Positions 15,928-25,518 are shown, counted from the stretch's first letter. The stretch is 64,000 nucleotides of DNA from Alcaligenaceae bacterium (GCA_013416455.1 JACCES010000002.1:1-64000); one strand, 5' to 3'. Notes: generated by a model not told the origin, from the sequence alone. A program made the numbers and translations.

Positions 15928-17349
15928 TCAGCCGTGGCTGCTTTCCCAGGATGGAATCGAGCTGAAAACCGGCTCCATGGAATCCAGTTGATCCAGATCG
16001 CGGGCCACTTGGATCAACGGTGCCAGATCCGGGGCGGACAGGCTCTCGTGAAGGCGCCCGGACAATTGCTCGAAATCCCATTCCATTCTTGCATAGGGGT
16101 AATGCTGGGAATATTCACGCCCGTCTTTCATTCGGATATCGATGGTCGGTGAAAACATCGGGTACTGTTCCGACGGCAGCAGCTTTACATGCCGCCCCAT
16201 GAACTGGATGACGGCCTGGTCGTCTTCCAGGCGTTTGCCATCAGCCGGCGCAAATGCCCGGCCGCCCGCGACGGGGTACCCGCCATTCACCACCACATGC
16301 GCGGCGTAATAGGGGGTTTCCCCCACACGTGCCACATGCCAGTCGTGAAAGCGCGGGAAAGCGGGGCTCGGATACAGAGTTTCGATCCAGTTCATGGTGA
16401 TTGCCACCCGTTCCACTTCAGGTGCATTGATCTGGTGGGTCTGTACCATTTCCTTCAACAGTTCCATGACCGGCTGGTTATAGCCGGCGCAGGGGTACAT
16501 GCGGAATATGACGTTCAACAGCTTGTAGTCTTGGCCGAGGCCTTCAGTGATTGATGACGGGTCGACCTGGTCCGGGCCATTGAATACGTAGCTGAGCCTT
16601 CCCTCGTTGTTTCCTGTGAAGGCGTTATAGAACCCCGCCTTGCCTTCGAGGGAATGTTCCGCCCCGCGTATGTGCCCGGTGCGCGCGACCAGCCCGGCAA
16701 ATATGGCATTGCGGGCGGCATGCGGTTCATGGATGGCCATTTCATTGCCGCCGACGCGCGGCCCCTCGTTCAACCCCGATGCGAAGTTCGCCGCTATGGC
16801 GATGGCGGACACCAGGCCGTCTTCGTCCAGCCCGAGCAGCTTCGCCCCCGCCAGGGCGCCCCCCATGATCGTATAAATGGGGCTGGGCCGGAACCCCCGC
16901 GCAGCCGTCGAGGGAATGAAGCGATCGCAAAGCCGGCAGGAAAACTCATATCCGCAAGCGAGTGCGACGATGATGTCCTTGCCGGATCGGTTTTCGAGTT
17001 CCGCATTGGCGAGCGCCGCTGGCAGCAGCACCGGCCCCGGATGCGTCAGCATCCTGTAGGAATCGAACAGATTGGATGAATGGATGAGCTCGGCATTGGC
17101 AAATGCACTGGCGCTTCGGGAGGCTTTTTCGTTTCGCCCGAACACTGAGCCGCCCTTGACCCTGCCTTCTTCGTCCATGGTCATCCGCACCATATGCCGC
17201 GCTGATTCTATGCCTGTGCCAAGGAAGGCGCCGGCAAGGCCGTGAAGCAGCAGCGCTTTTATTTTGTCGATTACTTCGTCGGGAAGATCCTCATAACGAA
17301 GTTGTGCGGCCCAGCGCGCAAACTGCCGGCTCAGTGAAATGGAAGACAT
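15928..17349 (-). CDS. MmgE/PrpD family protein, second copy
   Basis: 473 aa. The family is recognised from KIKALLLHGLAGAFLGTG, the central SGKDIIVALACGYEFSCRL and the C-terminal KDGREYSQHYPYARMEWDF. It is clearly diverged from the neighbour at 14432, so the pair is probably an old duplication or two distinct dehydratases/isomerases. It is the first gene of the minus-strand pair; its promoter lies in the 356-nt divergent region shared with a Bug receptor gene, implying common control. The exact reaction is not predictable from sequence. Confidence 0.85.
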   Translation of the reverse strand: MSSISLSRQFARWAAQLRYEDLPDEVIDKIKALLLHGLAGAFLGTGIESARHMVRMTMDEEGRVKGGSVFGRNEKASRSASAFANAELIHSSNLFDSYRMLTHPGPVLLPAALANAELENRSGKDIIVALACGYEFSCRLCDRFIPSTAARGFRPSPIYTIMGGALAGAKLLGLDEDGLVSAIAIAANFASGLNEGPRVGGNEMAIHEPHAARNAIFAGLVARTGHIRGAEHSLEGKAGFYNAFTGNNEGRLSYVFNGPDQVDPSSITEGLGQDYKLLNVIFRMYPCAGYNQPVMELLKEMVQTHQINAPEVERVAITMNWIETLYPSPAFPRFHDWHVARVGETPYYAAHVVVNGGYPVAGGRAFAPADGKRLEDDQAVIQFMGRHVKLLPSEQYPMFSPTIDIRMKDGREYSQHYPYARMEWDFEQLSGRLHESLSAPDLAPLIQVARDLDQLDSMEPVFSSIPSWESSHG

Positions 17350-17705
17350 GGAATGATCTCGTCTGGATAGGATGATGTCATGGCTTGATTGAATGCCGGC
17401 GGCGGATTTTCATTTTATGGCTCGCATATATCAATCATCACTACGGTGTCCGATGCATCGGGAAATGCATCGCCGCGAGCTTGGGGTTTTGAGGTGGCGG
17501 CCTGCCGTGTGTGGCCGCGTAATAACTTCATGGCTGTCACGGCCATTTATTCTAGCGTTGTTGCCGGTGCTTGTTAGTTCACTTTTTCTTATCGTTATCG
17601 ATACAGAAAACTGTCTATTCCGGCTCGTTTCGCTTTGATAGACTGCTTTGTCGATTCGTGAAAATCAATTCGTATAAAACCAGCGCTCACGGAAAAGGGG
17701 GAAAA
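17350..17705. promoter_or_regulatory. Divergent regulatory region with an 8-bp inverted repeat
   Basis: No gene. It separates the MmgE/PrpD pair from the Bug/dehydrogenase pair. CGATGCAT at 17451-17458 and ATGCATCG at 17465-17472 form a perfect inverted repeat with a 6-nt spacer, a candidate operator. The right part (17575-17700) is AT-rich and probably contains the Bug promoter. No regulator gene is adjacent. Confidence 0.45.
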
Positions 17706-18671
17706 ATGAAACGGATGAAACATTGCCTGACGGCGTTTGCACTGCTGTTCGGCCTTGGGGCGGCATCTCAGGCGGCGCAGTATCCCGACCGGCCGGTCAC
17801 TATCGTGGTTCCATTTTCCCCCGGCGGGGCTGGAGACACCGTGGCAAGAACCGTTGCCACCCGGCTTTCCCAGCAGACAGGCGCATCTTTCGTTGTGCTC
17901 AACAAGACAGGCGCCGCGGGGCGGATAGGCTACGATTATGTGGCAAAATCCAAGCCCGATGGCTACACACTGGTGGCCATCGATTCCAGCTACACCATGT
18001 ATGACGGCCTGTATCAGTCCCTGCCCTGGGATACGCGCAAGGATCTGGTCGGCATAACCATATCGGCGCAGGCGCCGTTCGCGCTGATCACCCGCCCCGA
18101 AGCCGGTATCAATGACCTCAAGACATTCATAGAAAAAGCCAAGGCCGATCCAGGCATGCTGAACTATGGTTCCGCCGGCGTGGGCAGCGCAAACCATATC
18201 GCGACGTTTTTTTTCGCGCGGGCGGCGGGCATCGATCTGACTCACGTTCCATACAAGGGCATGGGCGATGCCATGGCGGGGCTCATCGGCGGTTCGGTCG
18301 ACCTCATGGTGACGGCGCTGCCCACCGCGCTGGCGCAGCATAAGGGCGGCAAGGTCCGGGTGCTGGCCTTATCTTCCGATAAACGCTCGCCGTCATTGCC
18401 GGAAGCCCCCACGACCGTGGAAAGCGGCGTTGAATATGTCGGTTCGAACTGGTTCGGCCTGGCGGCGCCGACGGGTACGCCGCAGGCGGTGATCGATTAT
18501 CTCAACAAAGCAGTCGCTGAAGCGCTGAAATCAGATGAGATCCGGAATACTCTGGCCGGCATGGGGCTGGAACCCGTGGGCAACAGCGTGGAAGATTTCA
18601 ACAAGACGCTGCAGAAAGATATAGATTACTGGGCGCGCGAGTTGCCGGCCACCGATATCCGTGTGGAATAA
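17706..18671 (+). CDS. Bug/TctC-family periplasmic solute receptor
   Basis: 321 aa from the ATG at 17706, which has an AAGGGG ribosome-binding site; longer upstream readings lack one. There is an N-terminal signal peptide (LTAFALLFGLGAASQAA) and then the Bug hallmark YPDRPVTIVVPFSPGGAGD. The glycine-rich VVLNKTGAAGRIGYDYVAKS and LNYGSAGVGSANHIA motifs follow. These proteins bind carboxylates in the periplasm. No tctA/tctB transporter genes are adjacent, as is usual for expanded Bug families. It is followed after 10 nt by a 2-hydroxyacid dehydrogenase, suggesting a hydroxy- or keto-acid substrate. Confidence 0.92.
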   Translation: MKRMKHCLTAFALLFGLGAASQAAQYPDRPVTIVVPFSPGGAGDTVARTVATRLSQQTGASFVVLNKTGAAGRIGYDYVAKSKPDGYTLVAIDSSYTMYDGLYQSLPWDTRKDLVGITISAQAPFALITRPEAGINDLKTFIEKAKADPGMLNYGSAGVGSANHIATFFFARAAGIDLTHVPYKGMGDAMAGLIGGSVDLMVTALPTALAQHKGGKVRVLALSSDKRSPSLPEAPTTVESGVEYVGSNWFGLAAPTGTPQAVIDYLNKAVAEALKSDEIRNTLAGMGLEPVGNSVEDFNKTLQKDIDYWARELPATDIRVE

Positions 18672-18681
18672 GGGCGGTGTC

Positions 18682-19707
18682 ATGAGCCTGCGACTCGCCT
18701 TCCTGGACGATGACCCTGTCATCCGGCTGGCCAGGTATATCCTGGAGAACCGTGAGGGCGATCCTTTCCTGGCCGCCTATTTCATGCCGGAAAGCGTGGA
18801 TCTTTCCAGAACGATCTCCGCCGCCCGCGGGATTACCAGGCGTGATGGAATCGATGTGTTCCTGGCGGATGCGGAAGTCAGCGATGCCGATATCGTGATA
18901 TTGCGCCGGGGCGCCATAGACGAGGCTTTTCTTCGCGCCAATCCGCGGCTGCGCCTCGTCGTCAAACTGGGTGAACGGCTTGATGACATCGCGCTGGGCG
19001 CGGTGCGTAACGCAGGGTGCAGGGTGGTCAACATATCCAGGCGCACGCTGGATTACACCGCCGAACATGCCATCCTGCTCATGCTGGCGCTGGGGAAACG
19101 CCTCGTCGCCGCTGACGCCCTGGTAAGAAAAGGCAGCGAGAACAGCGATTCCCTGGATGGGGTTGCCTATAACTGGTGCAATCTGCAGCACCTGCGCGGT
19201 CTTTCCGGCCACACACTGGGCTTGATCGGGATGGGCGAGGTCGGTAGCCGCGTTGCCCGTTTCGCACGGTGCTTCGGCATGCGGGTGCTTTACTACAAGC
19301 GCAGCCGATTATCCCGCCCGGATGAAGACGACCTTCAGGCGGCCTACGCCCCCCTCGATGAACTGCTCGCCGCGTCGGATTATGTTTCTTTGCACGTATC
19401 CTATACAAAAGCGAATGAAAAACTCATCGGGGAATCCGTATTTTCCGCCATGCGCGGCGATGCCTTCTTCATCAACACGAGCCGTGGCCGGCTCGTTGAT
19501 GAAGACGCGCTGTATGAAGCCTTGTCTCAGGGCAGGATCGCCGGCGCCGGCCTCGATACGCATGGTATCGAGCCTCGCGCCCCCGATGACCGGTTTTCCC
19601 GGCTCGACAATGTCATCATGACCCCGCATATCGCGGGGGGAGCCAGAAGCGGCATTCTGAATGAACTCGAAGACATTTTCGGGCATATTCATTCAGTCGC
19701 GGGATAG
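18682..19707 (+). CDS. NAD-dependent D-2-hydroxyacid dehydrogenase
   Basis: 341 aa from the ATG at 18682, preceded by AAGGGCGG. The Rossmann motif is GLIGMGEVGSRVARFARCFG; the catalytic region holds NTSRGRLVDEDAL and PHIAGGARSG (catalytic His). The pattern fits the D-isomer-specific 2-hydroxyacid dehydrogenase family (phosphoglycerate/glyoxylate/hydroxypyruvate reductase type). There is no ACT domain, so it is not a full-length SerA. It is in an operon with the preceding Bug receptor. Confidence 0.88.
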   Translation: MSLRLAFLDDDPVIRLARYILENREGDPFLAAYFMPESVDLSRTISAARGITRRDGIDVFLADAEVSDADIVILRRGAIDEAFLRANPRLRLVVKLGERLDDIALGAVRNAGCRVVNISRRTLDYTAEHAILLMLALGKRLVAADALVRKGSENSDSLDGVAYNWCNLQHLRGLSGHTLGLIGMGEVGSRVARFARCFGMRVLYYKRSRLSRPDEDDLQAAYAPLDELLAASDYVSLHVSYTKANEKLIGESVFSAMRGDAFFINTSRGRLVDEDALYEALSQGRIAGAGLDTHGIEPRAPDDRFSRLDNVIMTPHIAGGARSGILNELEDIFGHIHSVAG

Positions 19708-19779
19708 CGGCGCGCATCCGCCCGCGGGCGGCATTCGCAGCATCAACCCAATGAACGCGGGCATCACGCGCTGAACTGA

Positions 19780-20769
19780 TCATTGCGGCTGGGCGCCCGA
19801 GGCGGCAACGAGCCGGGCCTGGCGTGGAATTTCAGTGTCGAGATATTCCGTGAGCGCTGCCGGTGCGCCTGGGCGCATTTGCAGGCCCAGGGCTTCGAGC
19901 TTGCCGCGAGTCGCAGGGTCGGCGAGAACGGTGTTCAGGGTCTTGTTGAGGTTCCCGGTGATCGCCGCATCCGTCCCGGCGGGCGTCAACAGCGCGAAGC
20001 AGGTATCGCTGATCAGGTCGGCCCTGCCTTGTTCCACGGTCGTCGGTACATCCGGAAGCACGCTGGAACGTTCTTGAGAGAACACCGCCAGAACGGCGAG
20101 CTTGCCGGCCTGCACATGGGGGACGGTCATGGGGACGACGGGAAAGATGGCATCCAGGCGTCCGCCCAGCAGATCGGTCAGTGCGGCGCCGGGTGTCTGG
20201 TAAGGGATATGCACCAGACTGTTGTCGATCTCGCGGCTGAGCATTTCGCCGGCTATGTGCCAGGAACTGCCTGTGCCGGTGGTGCCGTAGCTGGCTTTGT
20301 CCTGCTTGTCCTTGGCGTATTTTTCGAAGTCGGCAAGATTCTTCGGGCCCAGGGTTGCGCTGACGGCAAGCACGTTCGGCGTGCAGCCAATCATCCCCAC
20401 TGGAGAAAAATCCTTTCTGGGCTCATAGCCGACGTCCTTGTACAGGGCCAGATTGGTGGCGAGCGGGCCGGTCCAGGATATGACCATGGTGTAGCCGTCA
20501 GGGGCCGCTTTCGAGGCCTGTGCCATACCGATGTTTCCGCCCGCTCCCGGCCGATTCTGGACGATGATCGACTGTGACAGTTCCTTGCCCATTTGTTCGG
20601 CGAGCAGACGGGCAATCGGATCGGACGAGCCGCCGGCTCCCGCGGGCAATATCATGGTGATGGCTTGTTTGCCGGGCCATGTTCCCGCATCCTGCGCATG
20701 CGCCATGCATGCAATGCCCGAAAGTACGAGAGCATGGGCGATACCGTGGGTGAAAGGTTTCATCTGCAT
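19780..20769 (-). CDS. Bug/TctC-family periplasmic solute receptor
   Basis: 329 aa from the ATG at 20769, with an AAGGAG site 6 nt upstream. The signal peptide ends near MAHAQDAG. Bug motifs: KQAITMILPAGAGGSSD, IIVQNRPGAGGNIGMAQ and YGTTGTGSSWHIAGE. It is the last of three minus-strand genes (Bug, AtuA-like, Bug), 28 nt after the AtuA-like gene, so it is likely co-transcribed. The ligand is unknown. Confidence 0.92.
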   Translation of the reverse strand: MQMKPFTHGIAHALVLSGIACMAHAQDAGTWPGKQAITMILPAGAGGSSDPIARLLAEQMGKELSQSIIVQNRPGAGGNIGMAQASKAAPDGYTMVISWTGPLATNLALYKDVGYEPRKDFSPVGMIGCTPNVLAVSATLGPKNLADFEKYAKDKQDKASYGTTGTGSSWHIAGEMLSREIDNSLVHIPYQTPGAALTDLLGGRLDAIFPVVPMTVPHVQAGKLAVLAVFSQERSSVLPDVPTTVEQGRADLISDTCFALLTPAGTDAAITGNLNKTLNTVLADPATRGKLEALGLQMRPGAPAALTEYLDTEIPRQARLVAASGAQPQ

Positions 20770-20797
20770 TGTCTCCTTGTCTTCTTGTATCGTTTGA

Positions 20798-22645
20798 TCA
20801 GTAATAGGTGATCGAGATGGGGGCATGTTCGCGCGGCACCAGACATGAACTGAGACCGATAACGCTGCGAATTCTTGAGCCGCCGGCGCTGGTCGCCCAC
20901 TTGCCTGTCCCGTACAGGCCGTTGACTGCCAGGGGGTCGATTTCCTTGCGCAGTTTGTCGGCTTCCCGGGGAAGATCGGTCTTGATCGCCACTCGAAGAA
21001 TCACTTCGTAGGGATCGCGGCCGTCCTGCTTCGGGCTGGCCTCCCGATGCACGGCATTCAGACCCAGATAGTCGAAGCGTATCTGACGCGCATCGAGGGC
21101 GATCTGCCGGAAGCGGTGTTCGAGTATGGATTGGGTGGCCTGCGCCCTGGCCAGGGCCCCGGGGCCGGCGAAGATCACCATTTCTTCAGTCATGTAGCCT
21201 TCACGCACCCCTACGAGTACTTTGAGCGTGGGCGGCCGAGGCTTGCCGATGGAGGGGTCGATATGAACTTCCACGCGGTCCGGCTGGCTCTGGGTGAAAC
21301 TGACTTGGGTCAGGTCGGTGATGCAGTCAGGCGCCAGGTAGTTTGATGGATCGCCCACTTCATAAAGCAATTGCTCTTTGCAGGTGGCGGGGCAGAGCAG
21401 GCCGCCCGTTCCCGCCAGCTTGGTTAGGGCGATGCCGTGCTCGGACACTTCGGCGATGGGATGGCCCAGGTCTTCCAGGCCCGGCACGTCTTTGTAGCCT
21501 GGATCGGCGAAATAGCCGCCGCTGACCTGGGCACCGCATTCCATGAGGTGCCCGATCACCATGCCGCGAGCCATTTTTTCGTGGTCTTCCAGTGACCAGC
21601 CGAATTCATGCGCCAGGGGCCCCAGGTACAGGCAGGCATCCGCGACCCGGGTGGTCAGCACGACATCGGCGCCTTCGCTCAGCGCGCGAACGATGCCCTC
21701 GCAGCCCAGGTAGGCTTCGGCGGATACGATGTCCGCCCGGGATTCGGCCACAGGCCGCCCTGTTTCCAGGAAATCGAGCCCCAGCCCGGTGATTTCGTCG
21801 GTGAGGATGCCCCCCCGTACAGCCGCGATCTTCAGCCCCTGGATGCCGTGTTCCCGGGCGAAAGATTGAAGTTGCAATGCCGCGGCATCGGGGTCCAGCC
21901 AGCCCTGGTTGCTGATGATCTTTATGCCCTTTTCCTTGCAGGTCTTCAGGATCGGGCCAAGGCGGTCGATCAGGTAGGGGTCGTAGGGCAGCGAGCCGTG
22001 TCCGTCCTGCCGGGCCGCCTGTGCCGCGCTCATGGTGATTTCCGACATGGACTCGAAGCACAGATAATCCAGCTCGCCGCGTTCAGCAAGGGCTTCCGCC
22101 GGCCCGAAACGGTCGCGGGACCAGGCGGTGGCCGACCCCAGGCGTATCGTTTTTTTTGTCGCAGGGTCGCCCCCAAGACAAAAAGCGCCCCCTTGGGGGG
22201 CAGCAGGCAGGCGCGGCCCGCGCGGCGTGGGGGCATTTTTTGAGGCGCCGGAGACGGTTTCCTTGTCTGCCGAGAGGCCCGCGGCCATCGGGCCGATGCG
22301 TTCTCTCGGAATATATTCGCCCGGCAGTGTGATGGGCAGCGTCAGCATGAGCGATGACAATGCCTTGCCGGATTCTTCGAACGCCAGCGTGCGTGAGCGC
22401 CCGCCTTCCAGCACTTCGTGCAAAACGAAATTCAGGGCGCCGATTCGCGGGGCCTCATAGCGCTCGATGTCTCCCTGGGTGATGGGGCCGAAAAGCTCCC
22501 TGACGGCTTCGATGGTGACTTGCCGGCACAGAAGTTCATAATCGGCCATGTCATAGGCAATGACCGAAATCATGCTGCTATTGCCTTTTTCCCCCGATCG
22601 GGAGTGGGCTATTTCTCTCAGGGTAACGATAGTGGTCACGAGCAA
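20798..22645 (-). CDS. AtuA-like (DUF1446) protein with the ferredoxin-fold domain fused in front
   Basis: 615 aa. Residues about 7-110 (LREIAHSRSGEKGNSSMISV...ALNFVLHEVLEGG) match the small AtuA-like ferredoxin-fold domain. Residues about 165-600 are the AtuA/DUF1446 domain (KTIRLGSATAWSRDRFGPAE, IKIISNQGWLDPDAA, LTTRVADACLYLGPL, GTGGLLCPATCKEQLLYEVG). In the proteins I remember, the small domain follows DUF1446 or is separate; here it precedes it. The linker (about 130-163) is the in-frame translation of a GC-rich intergenic-type repeat, ending in an A8 run. The fusion therefore looks accidental or recent. AtuA-family proteins are tied to acyclic terpenoid and related acyl-CoA catabolism, but the reaction is unknown. 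Confidence 0.85.
   Translation of the reverse strand: MLVTTIVTLREIAHSRSGEKGNSSMISVIAYDMADYELLCRQVTIEAVRELFGPITQGDIERYEAPRIGALNFVLHEVLEGGRSRTLAFEESGKALSSLMLTLPITLPGEYIPRERIGPMAAGLSADKETVSGASKNAPTPRGPRLPAAPQGGAFCLGGDPATKKTIRLGSATAWSRDRFGPAEALAERGELDYLCFESMSEITMSAAQAARQDGHGSLPYDPYLIDRLGPILKTCKEKGIKIISNQGWLDPDAAALQLQSFAREHGIQGLKIAAVRGGILTDEITGLGLDFLETGRPVAESRADIVSAEAYLGCEGIVRALSEGADVVLTTRVADACLYLGPLAHEFGWSLEDHEKMARGMVIGHLMECGAQVSGGYFADPGYKDVPGLEDLGHPIAEVSEHGIALTKLAGTGGLLCPATCKEQLLYEVGDPSNYLAPDCITDLTQVSFTQSQPDRVEVHIDPSIGKPRPPTLKVLVGVREGYMTEEMVIFAGPGALARAQATQSILEHRFRQIALDARQIRFDYLGLNAVHREASPKQDGRDPYEVILRVAIKTDLPREADKLRKEIDPLAVNGLYGTGKWATSAGGSRIRSVIGLSSCLVPREHAPISITYY
22163..22231. repeat. GC-rich intergenic-type repeat lying inside a reading frame
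   Basis: The segment contains GCGCCCCCTTGGGGGGCAG (a CCCCC/GGGGG hairpin) flanked by TCGCCCCCAAGACAAAAAGC and a GC-rich tail ending in GTGGGGGC. This pattern is a repeat I recall as common between genes in Bordetella/Achromobacter relatives. Here it codes the linker of the AtuA-like fusion. An 8-nt A/T homopolymer (22150-22157) lies directly next to it. Confidence 0.55.
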
Positions 22646-22678
22646 GATTCCTTCACGATTGAATGCCGGGCCCGGGCG

Positions 22679-23674
22679 TTATTGCACATTGGCCTGGGTG
22701 GCTTGAATGACTTCCGCCCATTTGCGTATGTCCTGCTCGACGAATTCCTTGAATTCCTCGGCCGAGTTGCCAACCATGGTGAAGCCCTGCGGCGCAAGTT
22801 GCTGCCCCAGCTGGGTGTCTGTCGCCGCCTTGCGCACGGCTTCGTTGAGTTTGCCGATGATGGCGGGCGGGGTGCCGGCCGGCGCAAACAACCCCATCCA
22901 GGCTGTGGCATCGAAGTCGGTGATCCCCTGTTCCGCCGAAGTCGGCACATCGGGAAGCAGCGGCGTGCGCTGCGGAGCAAGCACGGCCAGGGCCTTCAGT
23001 TCGCCCGCCTGTATCTGCGACACGAGTGCGGGCACCTGATAGAAAAGCATGGGAATGTGGCCGGCCCTGGTGTCGGTGATCGCCTGACTGACCTCTTTAT
23101 ACGGTACATGGTTCAACGGAGCGCCGGTGCGCAGCTTCAGGAGTTCGCCGCCCATTTGACCGGAGGAACCGATGCCTCCGGTGGCGAAGGACATGCCTCC
23201 GCGCGACTTGGCCAGCGCGGCCAGTTCAGAGATATTCGATGCCGGCACATCTTTGTTGACGGCAAGCAGATTCGGGAAATAGGCGACGAGCGAAATCATC
23301 GAAAAATCTTTCAATACATCGTAGGGAAGATTCTTCATCATCGTCTGATTGATCGAATGGGAAGAAATCGTGCCCATGACGAGGGTATAGCCGTCCGGCC
23401 TGGATTTGGCGACATGGGCGCTGCCGATGGACCCGCCCGCGCCGGCCCTGTTTTCCACAATCACGGTTTGCCCGAATTGCTCGGATATATGTTTGGAGAC
23501 GATGCGGGTCAGGATATCCGTACTGGAACCCGCTCCATAGGGCACGATGATCGTGATGGCCCGGGAGGGATAATCATCGGCCTGCGCCGCCAACGCGGGC
23601 AGAGGCAGGGCAAGGATTCCGCACAGTGTCAGCCAGCGCATCGCGGCTCGGCGGCGGGATCGGGAATAATTCAT
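22679..23674 (-). CDS. Bug/TctC-family periplasmic solute receptor
   Basis: 331 aa. A basic N-terminus followed by LTLCGILALPLPALA is a signal peptide. Bug motifs: YPSRAITIIVPYGAGSSTD, VIVENRAGAGGSIGSAHVAK and DGYTLVMGT. It is the first gene of the three-gene minus-strand set (33 nt before the AtuA-like gene) and is divergent from a LysR regulator gene at 23799, which probably controls it. Confidence 0.93.
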   Translation of the reverse strand: MNYSRSRRRAAMRWLTLCGILALPLPALAAQADDYPSRAITIIVPYGAGSSTDILTRIVSKHISEQFGQTVIVENRAGAGGSIGSAHVAKSRPDGYTLVMGTISSHSINQTMMKNLPYDVLKDFSMISLVAYFPNLLAVNKDVPASNISELAALAKSRGGMSFATGGIGSSGQMGGELLKLRTGAPLNHVPYKEVSQAITDTRAGHIPMLFYQVPALVSQIQAGELKALAVLAPQRTPLLPDVPTSAEQGITDFDATAWMGLFAPAGTPPAIIGKLNEAVRKAATDTQLGQQLAPQGFTMVGNSAEEFKEFVEQDIRKWAEVIQATQANVQ

Positions 23675-23798
23675 TGTCGTCTCCAGGTATGACCGGCACG
23701 CGGCCAGTCTGTTTTTTTAAGACCGTTTTTAATGATATTGTTGGCCCTGGGTTTTAACAAACAGTATATTCAAAACCATTGATAGTCTGGAGCGATCA

Positions 23799-24770
23799 AT
23801 GAGTGAAGGCTGGATGGAAGTGCTGCGGCGCATCAACCTGAATCATCTGACGGCCTTCTCGGCAGTGGTGGACTGTGGAAGTTTTCGGGCGGCTGCTTCG
23901 CGCTTGTACATTTCCCAGTCTGCTCTGAGCGTTCAGATACGCCAGCTGGAAGACGTGATAGGCGTACAGTTGCTGCAACGGAATACGCGGTCGGTTTCGT
24001 TGACGGCGGAAGGTGCCCGGCTCAGTGAAGTATTCGAGCGATCCGGTGTCGAACTGGCGCGTGTGATTACACAGCTCAAGGATGAGGGGCGCCTCAGGGT
24101 GGGCGCCATTCTGATTGCCGTATTGCCGTCTTTGGCCGCCACCTATATGTCGGCATTATTGCCAGTGTTCCGGGCATCGTATCCGGGGATCACGGTGCGC
24201 ATGCGGGACATCGATTCACGGCGTGCGTATGAACAGGTCGGCCAGGGCGCGGTTGACCTGGGGGTGTTGTCGCAGAGCCCTCGCGCCGCGGGCGTACCTT
24301 TTCTGCCCTTGTTCCAGGAGGAACTGATGGCCGTGGTTCCCGCCGCCTATGTCGAACTGGGCGGGCTCGATACCGTCGGAATATGGGATCTGGCGCATTA
24401 CCCCATGCTTTTGAATCCGCATGGGGTCGATTTGCGTGACCAGCTGGAGGAAATATTTCAGCAAGAAGGCTTCGTGGCGGAAGCGGCGCAGGAACTCACC
24501 GGCACCTCGTCATTGGTTGCCTTGGTGTCATCCGGAATGGGGGTGACCGTCCTGCCTCAAAGTTCCCTGCATGGCCTGGATCTACGGCGATGCCGCCTGC
24601 TGGAATTTCGGCCGGCTTCGTTCAGAACGATAGGCCTGGCCTCACCGCCGGGTCGTACACTTTCCCCCGCGGCGGCGGCTTTCAGGGATTTCATGGTGGC
24701 GCATGCGGCTACCGTCTCATTGGCTGGCCTGACCGATGCCCGCTCGGCCGGCGCAGGCCCTGGTTCATGA
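23799..24770 (+). CDS. LysR-family transcriptional regulator
   Basis: 323 aa. Winged HTH: INLNHLTAFSAVVDCGSFRA and YISQSALSVQIRQLEDVIGV, followed by a ligand-binding domain typical of the family. A GGAGCG ribosome-binding site precedes the ATG. It is transcribed away from the Bug/AtuA operon with 124 bp between the starts, so it is likely its activator. That intergenic region is AT-rich and could hold the T-N11-A operators. Confidence 0.92.
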   Translation: MSEGWMEVLRRINLNHLTAFSAVVDCGSFRAAASRLYISQSALSVQIRQLEDVIGVQLLQRNTRSVSLTAEGARLSEVFERSGVELARVITQLKDEGRLRVGAILIAVLPSLAATYMSALLPVFRASYPGITVRMRDIDSRRAYEQVGQGAVDLGVLSQSPRAAGVPFLPLFQEELMAVVPAAYVELGGLDTVGIWDLAHYPMLLNPHGVDLRDQLEEIFQQEGFVAEAAQELTGTSSLVALVSSGMGVTVLPQSSLHGLDLRRCRLLEFRPASFRTIGLASPPGRTLSPAAAAFRDFMVAHAATVSLAGLTDARSAGAGPGS

Positions 24771-24823
24771 GAGTTTGCCGCGGGCGGCGGCGCCCATGAC
24801 ACCGCTTTCGGGCGGCGCCCGGC

Positions 24824-25399
24824 TCAGCGCTGGCCGTCGTGGCCCGATACTTCTTCCTTCAGCAGGCCGCCGAGCCGCGAGTGCAGGCGGCCGCCGGTGC
24901 CCATGCCCAGGGCGAACAGCAGTTCGTCGGGGCGCGGCGCATCGACCGTGCCGACTTCAATGGAATTGAAATGGCTGCGTACATACGATGCGTGGATGTA
25001 GTGCAGCGGCATGATCAGGCGGAAGCCGGCGGCGGCCGTCGCCTGCGAGGCGGGCACCATGGCCTTGGGGTTGCCCAGCACTTCGCGCATGGCCCAGCCG
25101 CCGGCTTCGTGCCAGATGGCGCCGTGCTCGGCCTCGCCGTTGATGCCGACGATGGCCGCCTTGCCGTAGACCTCGACCTTGTCCTTCCCCAGCGTGTCCG
25201 CAAGCTGGGAGGCCAGTTCGAAGCCGACCGTGCGCAATGCTTTCATGAAGGGGATGAGATCGGGCTCGTAGCGGCCTGTGTAGGGGTTGTTCACCACGGC
25301 ATAGGCCATGGCGAGCTTGAGCGGGGTGGCTGCCCTGGGGCCGCCGTCCGAATGGATGGTTTCGATGTAGAGCGCCTGTTTGCGAATCTGGATGTCCAT
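24824..25399 (-). CDS. DUF1185 (amino acid synthesis family) protein
   Basis: 191 aa from the ATG at 25399, with AGGAAG upstream. It matches the DUF1185 family: YAVVNNPYTGRYEPDLIPFM, KAAIVGINGEAEHGAIWHEA and a C-terminal GTGGRLHSRLGGLLKEE. The function of the family is not established; the label 'amino acid synthesis' is historical. It lies 119 nt downstream of a 3-hydroxyisobutyrate-dehydrogenase-like gene on the same strand, as part of the catabolic cluster. Confidence 0.85.
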   Translation of the reverse strand: MDIQIRKQALYIETIHSDGGPRAATPLKLAMAYAVVNNPYTGRYEPDLIPFMKALRTVGFELASQLADTLGKDKVEVYGKAAIVGINGEAEHGAIWHEAGGWAMREVLGNPKAMVPASQATAAAGFRLIMPLHYIHASYVRSHFNSIEVGTVDAPRPDELLFALGMGTGGRLHSRLGGLLKEEVSGHDGQR

Positions 25400-25518
25400 G
25401 GATCTTCCTGGGGTCGGATGGCCGGTGTGCCGGATGTACGAATCAACCGGACAGCACACCGGGAAAGTCTTGCCGGTCGGGCGGCCGCCCGCCGGTCACC
25501 TGCCTGGTCGGCGAGGCA

